Program-made: the position numbers and the translations under genes
NCBI RefSeq assembly: GCF_005239225.2
Contig: NC_133287.1
Span: 11,017,493-11,081,492, forward strand
DNA length: 64,000 nt
Reading direction: 5' to 3'
Origin: Populus alba
Lineage: Eukaryota; Streptophyta; Magnoliopsida; Malpighiales; Salicaceae
The notes under the pieces: generated by a model
Seen by the model: only the letters and a program-made list of their open reading frames with translations
What the model was told of the DNA's origin: nothing
The model's database searches: none
Part shown: one piece after another, positions 24,640 through 34,403 of the stretch
How positions within the stretch are numbered: the first letter of the stretch is position 1
Layout of the letters: the number at the start of each line of letters is the position of its first letter

Positions 24640-25170
24640 TGAAGGAATTCTCGGGTTAGGAAATCTGGAATGGAATTTGAATCTCCTTTAATGTACACAA
24701 TATCAAAATAAAAAATGCTTAAAATAGCTTGTCATCGGGCAAAAATTTGTTTTGAATCAAGATTTTGGACATCTTTTTGCAAAACTTCTTTTGCGAATTT
24801 ACAATCAACACGAAGAAGAAATTTTTGATTTAGTAAATCACTTTGAAATTTTGTAATACAGAGAACAATTGAAAGGATCTCCTTTTTTATAGTAGAGTAA
24901 TTTTTTTGGCAATCATTCCAGTGGGCAGATGTGTATTGGAGGATTTGTTCTTTGTCATCTTGAACTTGTTTGAGAATTCCACCATAACCTATGTCAGTGG
25001 CGTCAGTCTCAACTATCTTAGGAGCTAACGAGTTAGCTAGATGGAGGAGGGGAATGGTTTGGACCTGTTTCTTAATCTGTTTGACGAGGTTCGTATGAAG
25101 GTCGAACCAAGGAATGGGGTTTGTTTTTAACCTATCATGTAAGGGTTTTGCTAGACGGCTAAGATTGGGG
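24640..25170 (-). pseudogene. Viral RNase H region (left copy)
   Basis: After the RT the minus-strand frame gives ETDATDIGYGGIL, YSTIKKEILSIVLCI and LLRVDCKFAKE, the order of RNase H landmarks in caulimovirids. A stop (TAA) lies at the junction with the RT near 25173. The corresponding stretch is deleted from the right copy, so this is the only RNase H remnant in the pair. Confidence 0.7.
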
Positions 25171-25172
25171 TA

Positions 25173-25898
25173 TTAGTCCAAAACATAATTAAGACTACCT
25201 AAAAACCTTTGCAATTGGGTTTTATCGGTGATCTTATCAGGAAATTTGTTGGTAAAGGTAAGGGACCTCTCTATTGGTGTTACAGTGCCTTGGCAAATAT
25301 AATGGCCTAGGAAACGGACATGAGTTTCAAAGAGAGAAATTTTTGTTTTAGAAACAACTAGACCATTTTGTTTGACAGTATGAAAGAAAATATGTAGATG
25401 TTTGAAATGTTGATCAATGGAATGTGAAAAAATAAGCACATCGTTAATGTAAACAATGCAGAATTTTGAATGTGCATTGAAAATGTCATTCATGATACGC
25501 TGAAATTCAGATGGATTATTTTTTAGACCAAAGGGCATGACATTCCATTCATATTGACCAAAGGGAACTGTAAAAGCAGTTTTGTATCTATCTTTTGGAT
25601 CAATCTGGATTTGCCAAAAGCCAGATTTCATATCGAACTTAGAAAATATGAATGCAGAGTGCAATTTTTGTAACAAATCTTTTTTGTTAGGGATTGGATA
25701 TCTGATCCATTTGAGAGCGGTATTCAGAGGTTTGTAATTGATCACAAGTATTGGTGTGCCTCTTTCGATTTCAGAGTTTTTATTCACATAGAAGACGACA
25801 CACGACCAGGGTGATCGAGACTTTTGGATAAGACATTTAGACTCGAGATCATGGATTTCAAGTCTGCAATGTTGTTCTAAATCAGCATTCATTTGCAT
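25173..25898 (-). pseudogene. Viral reverse transcriptase (left copy)
   Basis: 241 open codons cover RT blocks: WSCVVFYVNKNSE, LVINYKPLNTAL, FSKFDMKSGFWQI, YKTAFTVPFGQYEWNVMPFG and the active-site block at 25440-25451. The active site reads YIND rather than YIDD, so one catalytic Asp is Asn. The frame ends at a TAA at its 3' border. RT of this type copies pregenomic RNA into DNA in virus particles. Confidence 0.85.
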
Positions 25899-26070
25899 GG
25901 GCCTTGCTTTTGTAGGTATTGGTTTTTCTGAAAAAGTATCTTCATAGGGAAGATCAACTATGTGTTGTTTTCTTTTCCAGAAACCATTAGGTAAGTCCGA
26001 ACAAATCTGTTGCTCAATCTTATTTTGTAAATCAACGATTTTCTTTTGTAAATCAGGGTTTTGTAGTTGT

Positions 26071-26330
26071 TTAGTTATATGAAAAAAATTGGTATGGAGT
26101 GATCACGTCAATGAATGGAGTACCGAGAATGATGGTATGATTAATATCTTTTGTAACAACAAAAAATGTTTTAAGAGAGAGGCCTTTGTTGAAAACAGAG
26201 GCTTGAGTTTTTCCTGCAATATGTAATTTTGAATTATTAGCAGCAGAGAGTTTTTCAGATGTATTTTGCAAAAATCTTTTTGGAACCACTCCTTTGATGC
26301 AGTTCAAATCTGCACCTGTGTCAAATAAGG
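26071..26330 (-). pseudogene. Viral aspartic protease region (left copy)
   Basis: The minus strand reads through a DTGADLNCIK-type motif (about 26320-26300) and continues KTFFVVTKDINHTIILGTPF (about 26180-26115). This is the retroviral-type aspartic protease that matures the polyprotein. A deletion of about 190 bp relative to the right copy follows at about 26090, and the frame shifts there. Confidence 0.65.
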
Positions 26331-26599
26331 TGATGGTGTTAAGTTTGAAATCTTTTGAGAAAATAAGAGTAATGCTAATTAAATATATTTTTAAAGATAT
26401 TTGTGTTAATACATTTAGAAAATCATCTGGAATATACTCAATATTTGTAAGTGTATGTGGTAATGCATGAGATTTAATGGTATGATCTTCTGTATCAGAC
26501 TCACTATTAGACTGGCTTTCAATTTTGGATAAAAGATTGGAAAGGAGTTCAACATTTTTGTCTTTCAGATGAGAAGGGTCTCCAACAAAGTGTAAGGAG

Positions 26600-27300
26600 A
26601 TTGTAAGAATAAGGGTTTATACAACATCTTGGATAGTATTTTCGGATGGGTCAAGGATGGGTGTTTGGTCTTCATATGTTTGGAAGGAGTTTAGGATATG
26701 TAGGTGATCAGTTTCAGTTAGACGGTAGTCCCACCATCTTTTTAACTGACTACAGAAACCAGCAATAAGGAGTTCAACAATAGCTTTGTTTGAGGTTCCT
26801 GTTTGGGTTTTGTAGGCATTGGCTGCCATAGTCATTTGCTGGAGGGTGTTGAGGATATTGTATTTGGACATTCCATCTATATTCCATTCATAGAGGGAAG
26901 AAGCATTATATTTGTGTTGAGTAAGGATAGTTGGTTCAGTGGTTATGGAAATGTCTGGAGCAGTGGATGTTTTTGGAGTTTGCCATGCAAGTTTGTTGAG
27001 GGTAAGAGGTTGGTTTGGAGAAGTACTTTCATCAGAAGACTCCTCAAGGCTTTTTTGTAGAGTACTGACTTGATTTGTGGAGGTGGAAGGGTTGGTTGTT
27101 TGTGGTGTATCTAGGACAGTTAAAGATGAACTGTCAAGGTGTTGTAAATGTGTTTTGATAGCTTTGAGAAAGTCTGTTTGGTTCTCTTGGAGTTGTGTTT
27201 GGCTTGTTTTTGTAATTTGGTAGGGTTTGAAGACTGGGTTTTTTAGTTTCAGGTCAGTTGAGGTTTCAATGTCTACCGAACTTGTAGTGGTTCTTTGTAT
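26600..27300 (-). pseudogene. Viral capsid-like N-terminal fragment (left copy)
   Basis: The minus strand carries MSKYNILNTLQQMTMAANAY and RWWDYRLTETDHLHILNSF (26871-26690) plus the upstream stretch matching right-copy 29074-29530. It ends at about 26560, where sequence jumps to the region upstream of the protease because about 1.07 kb is missing. It is damaged by stops. Confidence 0.6.
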
Positions 27301-27310
27301 TTGTTAAAAT

Positions 27311-27323
27311 TGGTATTAGAGCC
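27311..27323 (+). promoter_or_regulatory. tRNA-Met primer-binding-type site of the viral right copy
   Basis: TGGTATTAGAGCC matches the plant initiator tRNA-Met primer site (TGGTATCAGAGCC) with one change. It lies five bases inside the head-to-head junction, so the right copy begins practically at the virus's minus-strand start site. Confidence 0.65.
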
Positions 27324-27473
27324 TATTGGGGTCCGGATAGGAAGACATATTAGATAATAGGTGAATGCAACTGAATGGTGTAAGTCCCGTTTAAGTCTTA
27401 AGGGCAATAAATCCATATAACCTGCAGTCTGTTTCCTAGTTTATCTTTATTTTCTATAGATTCTGTTTTTCAC

Positions 27474-28667
27474 AGGACTACTTCTATTTCAGCTTCCTCC
27501 ACCTCTGAATCTTCTGAAAGTAGAAGAATTGTACAAAGTGAAGAAATAACTATTGAAGATTTTACAAAAAACATTGATGATTGTAAAATCCTAAAAATTT
27601 CTCAAACTCAGATTTATCAAAAATCTAAATATGATATTTTCAAAACAGATTGTACTATCAAAACTGAGGAACGAGATATTCAGCTTACAAAACCTTTTGA
27701 AACCATCCAACTTCTTTCTTAAAAGTCCTTACAAAAACATCTAGCTAGAAACTACAAATATATTCATGTTGGCCTTGTCCAAGTCGGAATAAAACCCTTC
27801 ACAAAAGAAGGTCTAAACACCTCCATCCTAGTTGTCCTAAGAGATGCTCGATTTCAAAACTTCCAAGACTCTCTCCTTAGTTCTATTGAGTATAGCCTTT
27901 GTAGTGGCCCCATATCTTTTGACTGTTATCCAAACATAACCATATCTCTTAAAGACAAAAATATTCTATAGAGTATGCTATTACAAATAAAAACCCATAA
28001 TTATAACATGCTAGAAGCATCTATCCCTGTTGCTCTCATATTTAAAATTCACTACAAAGCCATGTTCTCAGCTTTTGCCAACAAACACAAATTCCAATAT
28101 AAAAAAGGAGAAACACTCCTCTTAGAAACCGATTTATCCCGCTCAAACACTGTTGTTCCAAAAGCCATTCAATGGAAAGACATATCCCTTCTAGAAGATT
28201 GGGTCCTTGAAGGTGCAGCATCACCAGAAAAGCCTCAACCACCTCAACCCAATGTTGAAATAAAAAACATTACCCAATACACAAATGACAAAGTCAAACT
28301 ATCTTTCCATCGTCACTCTACAAGTTCCAGGTTCTCAGAAGCCTCTTCTTCTTCCAGTACAATAGATCTGGGAAGAATTTCCAAAATCCCTTTTGTTATT
28401 AATATCCCTTATCACCAAACTTCTCCAAGAAAATCTACGTCCGATATCCCTTCTACTAGCTTCCAAAATGCAGACAATACTACAAATATCCTAAAACCTG
28501 TCTATACAAATCTTGAACAATCCTCTCCTCCAACTTCACCAACCTTTTCAGCTGTTACTGAAAATATCCAAAAAGAGCTGAATATATTAACCTCAGAAAA
28601 ACACTTTGTTCTTGACAAAACTCTCTTCCAAAAAGATTTCTATTCTGCCTATAACTTTACAAAATGA
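27474..28667 (+). pseudogene. Viral movement protein region (right copy)
   Basis: One frame, interrupted by stops near 27719 and 27970, encodes a 30K-type movement protein, the plasmodesmata-opening protein of caulimovirids. Landmarks are YKYIHVGLVQVGIKPFT, LVVLRDARFQNF, SLCSGPISFDCYPN and SIPVALIFKIHYKAMFSAF. The last part from 27975 is open for 230 codons. The left copy has no counterpart. The start codon is not identified. Confidence 0.75.
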
Positions 28668-28799
28668 ATTTGGTTTTTTCCAAAACTTTTTCCAACATAG
28701 AAGTGAGATACAAAAGCAATTTTATAATTTCATTAAGTTACATAAAATATAGATTCTATTCTTTGATTGGTTTGAATTTATTATGCATCTGAACATCGC

Positions 28800-30212
28800 A
28801 TGGCATATCCTTTTGCATCCATTAAACATGCATGCCCAATCACATCAAGATCAAAAACCCCTGTATGGAACCTCACTAGTGGACCCACAGTTGAGTCTGA
28901 ACATCCACCTTTACAAAATATCCAAATAACCGACAACAACCAGACTGTAGAGGCAGCCCCTTACAAATTTTCCACTGATGACACCCTTTCCAATACAAAA
29001 CATATCATTAACCAAAACAACTTTGCAAAGACCAACCTTAACACCTTGGGAAAACAGCTTACAAGACTAGAAAAACAAATACAAAGAACCACTACAAGTT
29101 CGGTAGACATTAAAACCTCAACTGACTTGAAACTAAAAAACCCAATCTTCAAACCTTACCAAATTACAAAAACAAGCCAAACACAACTCTAAGAGAACCA
29201 GACAGACTTTCTCAAAGCTATCAAAACACATTTACAACACCTTAACAGTTCATCTTTAACTGTCCTAGATACACCACAAACAACCAACCCTTCGACCTCC
29301 ACAAATCAAGTGAGTACTCTATAAAAAAGCCTTGAGGAGTCTTCTAATGAAAGTACTTCTCCAAACCAACCTCTTACCCTCAACAAACTTACATGGCAAA
29401 CTCCAAAAACATCCACTACTCCAGACATTTCCATAACCACTGAACCAACTATCCTTACTCAACACAAATATAATGCTTCTTCCCTCTATGAATGGAATAT
29501 AGATGGAATGTCCGAATACAATATCCTCAACACCCTCCAGCAAATGACTATGGCAGCCAATGCTTACAAAACCAAAACAGGAACCTCAGACAAAGCTATT
29601 GCCGAACTCCTTATTGCTGATTTCTCTAGTTAGTTAAAAGGATGGTGGGACTACTATTTAACTAAAACTGATCACCTACATATCCTAAACTCCTTCCAAA
29701 CATATGAAGACCAAACACCCATGCTTGACCCATCCGGAAACACTATCCAAGATGTTGTATCAACCCTTATTCTTACAATCTCCTTACACTTTGTTGGAGA
29801 CCCTTCTCATCTGAAAGACAACAATGTTGAACTCCTTTCCAATCTTAGGTGTAAGAAGCTCAGTGACTTTCAATGGTATAAAAACACCTTCCTTACCCGT
29901 GTCATGCTTAGGGAAGATTCAAACCAACCCTTTTGGAAAGAAAACTTCCTTGCAGGTCTACCTATTCTCTTGGGAGAAAAGGTTAGAAACAAAATCAAAG
30001 ACACCTTTACAACAAAAACCATACCATATGACCAACTCACATATGGTGAACTTGTAAGTTTCACCCAAAAAGAAGGTCTTAAAATCTGTCAGGATCTTAA
30101 ACTCCAGAAACACCTAAAGTGGGAAATGAAACATACCAGACAAGAACTTGGTAGTTTCTGTCACCAGTTTGACCTTTCCACTAAAAAACCCTCTTGCAGC
30201 GGAAACTGCTCA
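28800..30212 (+). pseudogene. Viral capsid-like (gag) region (right copy)
   Basis: Reading frames with stops near 29190, 29323 and 29632 give a coiled-coil-like stretch (LGKQLTRLEKQIQRTT), then YEWNIDGMSEYNIL, WWDYYLTKTDHLHIL and FWKENFLAGLPILLGEKVR, typical of caulimovirid capsid domains. The frame shifts at about 30200, so the Lys-rich tail is in another frame. Confidence 0.7.
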
Positions 30213-30384
30213 TAACCAAGAAAACATCCAAGCCACAAACCTCCTTATAGACGATCAACCTATAAAAATCGACAACAGTTTTATTCCAAACCGGATTCAC
30301 CTTACTACAAAAAGCCCTATAAATTTACCAAACCCCAAAGACCTTTCCAGTCAAAACCCAAAACAAAATTTGACCCCAAAAACG

Positions 30385-30450
30385 TTACCTATTACAAATG
30401 TAACCAGAAAGGACATACGTCCCGTTTTTGCAAAGTCAATACCTTCAAAT
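30385..30450 (+). pseudogene. Viral zinc-knuckle remnant (right copy)
   Basis: The frame gives YYKCNQKGHTSRFCK, a CCHC knuckle in which the position expected to be the first Cys is Tyr. It follows a Lys/Tyr/Pro-rich tail (KKPYKFTKPQRPF), as in caulimovirid capsid proteins. The left copy lacks this part. Confidence 0.65.
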
Positions 30451-30694
30451 AGATGAAGATACCATCAACCAATTACAAAATCTCTACATTGAAGCTACAT
30501 ACATTGACTACTCTTCTTGAGATACTTCTGAAGAAGAATTTCAAATTGATGAAATAGCAACTACCAGTGCCGCTTCAGATACCTCTACAAATTCCAAACA
30601 AATCAACGTCTTAACCCAGAACCAGGAATTCATTCTTGAAGCTATCAAAAGACTTGATGATCCTCACCTTCAAAAGACATATCTAGACAAATTA

Positions 30695-32544
30695 TTGAAA
30701 GATTTCAACCAACCAGAAAACCCTCCATCATCTAACCGCTCTATATTACCCTCTACCAACACCAATACCTATGATCTTACAAAGATCCTTAATAAAAAGA
30801 AATCCAAAACCACTGTTACCATTCCAGAATTACATTCTGAGATAAAAACCCTCAAATTCGAATTACAATCCCTTAAACAAGCCCAACAAAAAGACTCTGC
30901 CATACTACAACATCTTTTATCCAATATTGAAAGCCAGTCTGATAGCGAGTCTGATACAGAAGATCAGACCATTGAATCTCATGCATTACCGCATACACTT
31001 AAAAATATTGAGTATATTCCATATGATTTTCTAAATGTATTAACACAAATATCTTCAAAAATATATTTAATTAGCATTACTCTTATTTTCTCAAAAGATT
31101 TCAAACTTGACACCATCGCCTTATTTGACACAGGTGCAGATTTGAACTGCATCAAAGAAGGAGTGGTTCCAAAAAGATTTTTGCAAAATACATTTGAAAA
31201 ACTCTCTGCTGCTAATAATTCAAAATTACATATTGCAGGAAGAACTCAAGCCTCTGTTTTCAACAAAAGTCTCTCTCTTAAAACATTTTTTGTTGTTACA
31301 AAAGATATTAATCATACCATCATTCTCGGTACTCCATTCATTGACGTGATCACTCTATACCAAGCACATCATAATTGCATTACTTCCAAAATCAATAGCA
31401 TCAAAATTGTTTTCCCATTTTTAGAACAGTCTAAGACTAGAAATTTGAATTTAATTAAAGCATGCTCCATACACACTTATCAAATCAATGCACTAATTCA
31501 TGGCAAACAATTCCATTTACATGATTTACAAAACCATGTTTCTTTTTGTCGTATAACCAAACAACTACAAAACCCTGATTTACAAAAGAAAATCATTGAT
31601 TTACAAAATAAGATTGAGCAACAGATTTGTTTGGACTTACCTAATGCTTTCTGGAAAAGAAAACAACACATAGTTGATCTTTCCTATGAAGATATTTTTT
31701 CAGAAAAACCAATACCTACAAAAGCAAGGCCCATACAAATGAACGCTGATTTAGAACAACATTGCAGACTTGAAATCCATGATCTCGAGTCTAAATGTCT
31801 TATCCAAAAGTCTCAATCACCCTGGTCGTGTGTCGCCTTCTATGTGAATAAAAACTCTGAAATCGAAAGAGGCACACCAAGACTTGTGATCAATTACAAA
31901 CCTCTGAATACCGCTCTCAAATGGATCAGATATCCAATCCCTAACCAAAAAGATTTGTTACAAAAATTGCACTCCGCATTCATATTTTCTAAGTTTGATA
32001 TGAAATCTGGCTTTTGGCAAAACCAGATTGATCTAAAAGATAGATACAAAACTGCTTTTACAATTCCCTTTGGTCAATATGAATGGAATGTCATGCCCTT
32101 TGGTCTAAAAAATGCTCAATCTGAATTTCAGCGCATCATGAATGACATTTTCAATGCACATTCAAAATTCTGCATTGTTTACATTGACGATGTGCTTATT
32201 TTTTCACATTCCATTGATCAACATTTCAAACATCTACATATTTTCTTTCATACTGTCGAACAAAATGGTCTAGTTGTTTCTAAAACAAAAATTTCTCTCT
32301 TTGAAACTCGTGTCCGTTTCCTAGGCCATTATATTTGCCAAGGCACTGTAACACCAATAGAGAGGTCCCTTACCTTTACCAACAAATTTCCTGATAAGAT
32401 CACCGATAAAACCCAATTGCAAAGGTTTTTAGGTAGTCTTAATTATGTTTTCGACTACTACCCCAATCTTAGCCGTCTAGCAAAACCCTTACATGATAGG
32501 TTAAAAACAAACCCCATTCCTTGGTTCGACCTTCATACGAACCG
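30695..32544 (+). pseudogene. Viral protease-reverse transcriptase polyprotein region (right copy)
   Basis: This is the longest open frame of the window (it runs on to 32764, 689 codons). A coiled-coil-like stretch (LHSEIKTLKFELQSLKQ) precedes the aspartic protease motif DTGA at 31127-31138. The RT follows: FSKFDMKSGFWQN, FTIPFGQYEWNVMPFG and the YIDD active site at 32180-32191. From 32545 the frame crosses a 1.07-kb deletion into the C-terminal region, so there is no RNase H. The frame's openness suggests a fairly young insertion, but flanking regions are clearly broken. Confidence 0.85.
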
Positions 32545-33126
32545 CCATATTCTACATGTATCATTCACAAAATCATTCACCCTAAAGACTAGGGACAACC
32601 CTTACATTAACCTCTTTCCTTCCCCATACACTTCCGTACAAACCCCCAGGACTTCAATACCACCTATACATACTGGGATTACCAACAGGCATGGTTCAAT
32701 GCCTTCCTCTTACAAAATCCAAACCATAGTCATTCTTGGCTTTTCTACTTCTATATTGACATGAATACTACAAACCTCCCCCTCTGGTTCCTCCAATGGT
32801 GGGACTACTATTGTTGTCATGTTGATTACCTCAAAGACCATCCTTTGGTTGAAAATGGCTACCTCCATTTCAAAAACAACTTCCAACCAGCCCCTTCTGA
32901 AAGAAAGTTCTCTTCCTTACTCATTTTCTGTACAAAATTTTTTATGCCATGGGTATGTTCATGGTTTTATGATTATAATCTACAAAACGAACATCCAGTT
33001 CTGGTTCGCAAGTTCAAAATCAAATGGTGGGATTTTTTTGCAGCCGAATCCAAAAGTTCCAAATTAGCAGTTACGGAATGGTTACAAAAACATCAAACAG
33101 CTCCCATCATTGATCATCATCCTTAA
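32545..33126 (+). pseudogene. Viral C-terminal region (right copy)
   Basis: The region matches the left copy's 24018-23390. Its aromatic-rich wording (FLQWWDYYCCH, FFMPWVCSWFYDY) occurs in a frame starting at 32761, after a frame change near 32700-32760. A stop (TAA) at 33124 precedes the end seen in the left copy. The function is unknown. Confidence 0.6.
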
Positions 33127-33565
33127 TCAAAGTTTCTAGCCAGAAAGGCTTAAACGACAACTCTCCTTGCCTCTGCTAGAACTGAGGAAGAATACCTACA
33201 AATAGTCCAAAGCATTATACAAAGCCAAGACCTGAAAACGGTCTTGTCCCAATCCAGCTCATCTGGATCGATATCTCCTGTCATTTCCTTTGGAAATGAT
33301 AATGAAGATGACTGTTTTGTTATTTTACCACCTATCAAGCAACATTAAAAAAAGAAAAAGAAAAAGAAGGTATTTTCAAACTTTCTCAGGCTCATCTATT
33401 CAAGAGCCCTATTTTAGACTCACCTATTTTGAGTCCCTTTTTATTTTAAGCCTGTTTGTTTTAGGCTTTCTTTTTACAAATATTACCTGTTACTACTACT
33501 ACAAACAGAAAAAATCAGTATCGGTAGCAGCAAGACAACAGAGGAAAGTCCCATATAAAACATGG

Positions 33566-33724
33566 GCATCTTCCTTTTCTGTCACCACATGAGCATCTTC
33601 CTTTTCTGTCACCACATGGGCATGGAAGACAACACCACATGGGTTCACATGGGTACTGATGGAATCTCCAAGCTCTTCCAACCAGGCATTTTGGCTTCTT
33701 CTATGCCAACTTGTCTATAAAAGG
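33566..33724 (+). promoter_or_regulatory. Viral promoter: 27-bp tandem duplication and TATA box (right copy)
   Basis: GCATCTTCCTTTTCTGTCACC-type units of 27 bp lie in tandem at 33566-33592 and 33593-33619; the left copy has only one. CTATAAAAGG follows at 33715-33724. Together they look like an upstream element and core promoter for the viral full-length transcript. Confidence 0.55.
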
Positions 33725-34012
33725 GGACTCCAAATTCTTCAGAAGGCAGACCATTATTTTTCCAAAGAAAAAACCTTATTCTCCATTGTAACTTGTAACC
33801 TGGAACCCATATCAATTCTCCTTTGTACCCAATATCTCTTGTGTTAATTTATAAATTTAAGTAAGATTCTATTTTCATTATTTACGTTCTTGTTAAACTT
33901 TATGTACATTAAGTATGCTCTGTGTTTGATCAAGGATCCTGACATTGTTGGTCTTGCCTTATTCATTCGCATCATAAATCTATTTATATTATTTCTTTGA
34001 TCTTTTTAAAAA

Positions 34013-34090
34013 ATCAGTATATAGGCTGGAAACCTGTGACCCGATCTTTTAGATCATTCTCAGGTATAACAACGCCACGTACTGAGTATT
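34013..34090 (+). repeat. 76-bp block in the viral leader, repeated at 46008-46083
   Basis: From CAGTATATAGGCTGGAAACC to CCACGTACTGAGTATT this block recurs in the solo LTR at 46008-46083 with one visible difference (GGTATAAC versus GGTGTAAC). The similarity extends a little upstream (TCTTTGATCTTTT). Confidence 0.85.
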
Positions 34091-34128
34091 TATTTATTAT
34101 ATTTGTTATTTCAATTATCTGTTAGTTA

Positions 34129-34316
34129 AAAAAGATTTTTTAGACCAAAGGGCATGACATTCCATTCATATTGACCAAAGGGAACTGTAAAAGCAGTTTT
34201 GTATCTATCTTTTAGATCAATCTGGATTTTCCAAAAGCCAGATTTCATATCAAAGTTAGAAAATATGAATGCAGAGTGCAATTTTTGTAACAAATCTTTT
34301 TTTGTTAGGGATTGGA
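34129..34316 (-). pseudogene. Third pararetrovirus fragment (reverse transcriptase piece)
   Basis: On the minus strand this reads LTKKDLLQKLHSAFIFS, NFDMKSGFWKIQID, then the FTVPFGQYEWNVMPFG block, matching part of the RT in the other copies. It is about 190 bp, in the opposite direction to the right copy, and ends about 88 bp before PLC exon 3. Confidence 0.85.
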
Positions 34317-34403
34317 TATATATATAATAAAGCAACAATTTGGTTTCCTAACAACTAATACACAACATAATTTGTGTTTCTTTTCCCTCTTTCTTATTAA
34401 TAG

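Larger units (their letters stand above)
22573..27305 (-). mobile_element. Endogenous pararetrovirus (Caulimoviridae), left copy, truncated
   Basis: Read on the minus strand this copy runs from a capsid-like region (27305) through protease, reverse transcriptase, RNase H, a C-terminal region and a TATA-bearing leader to about 22573. It is the reverse complement of 29074-33990 in the right copy over most of its length. It lacks the movement-protein region, about 1.07 kb that the right copy has at 29846-30916 (capsid end to zinc knuckle and beyond), and about 190 bp matching right-copy 31370-31550. There is no integrase, as expected for a pararetrovirus. Frames are interrupted. The genus is undecided; Florendovirus- or Petuvirus-like endogenous viruses of eudicots are candidates. 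Confidence 0.85.
27306..34125 (+). mobile_element. Endogenous pararetrovirus (Caulimoviridae), right copy, nearly full genome unit
   Basis: In order on the + strand: a tRNA-Met-type primer site (27311), movement-protein region, capsid-like region, decayed zinc knuckle, protease, RT, C-terminal region, TATA box (33715), leader to about 34090 and AT-rich sequence to 34125. About 1.07 kb holding RNase H is missing at 32545 relative to the left copy (24018-25090). Adding that back by length only, the unit would be near 7.9 kb, the usual caulimovirid genome size. There is no integrase and there are no LTRs. Many stops and frameshifts make it inactive. It sits head to head with the left copy in intron 2 of the PLC gene. 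Confidence 0.88.

Noticed and set aside
22573..34125. Viral copies as a functional, replicating virus
   Set aside because: Each copy has stops, frameshifts and large deletions, and neither holds all regions, so they are described only as decayed endogenous sequence.
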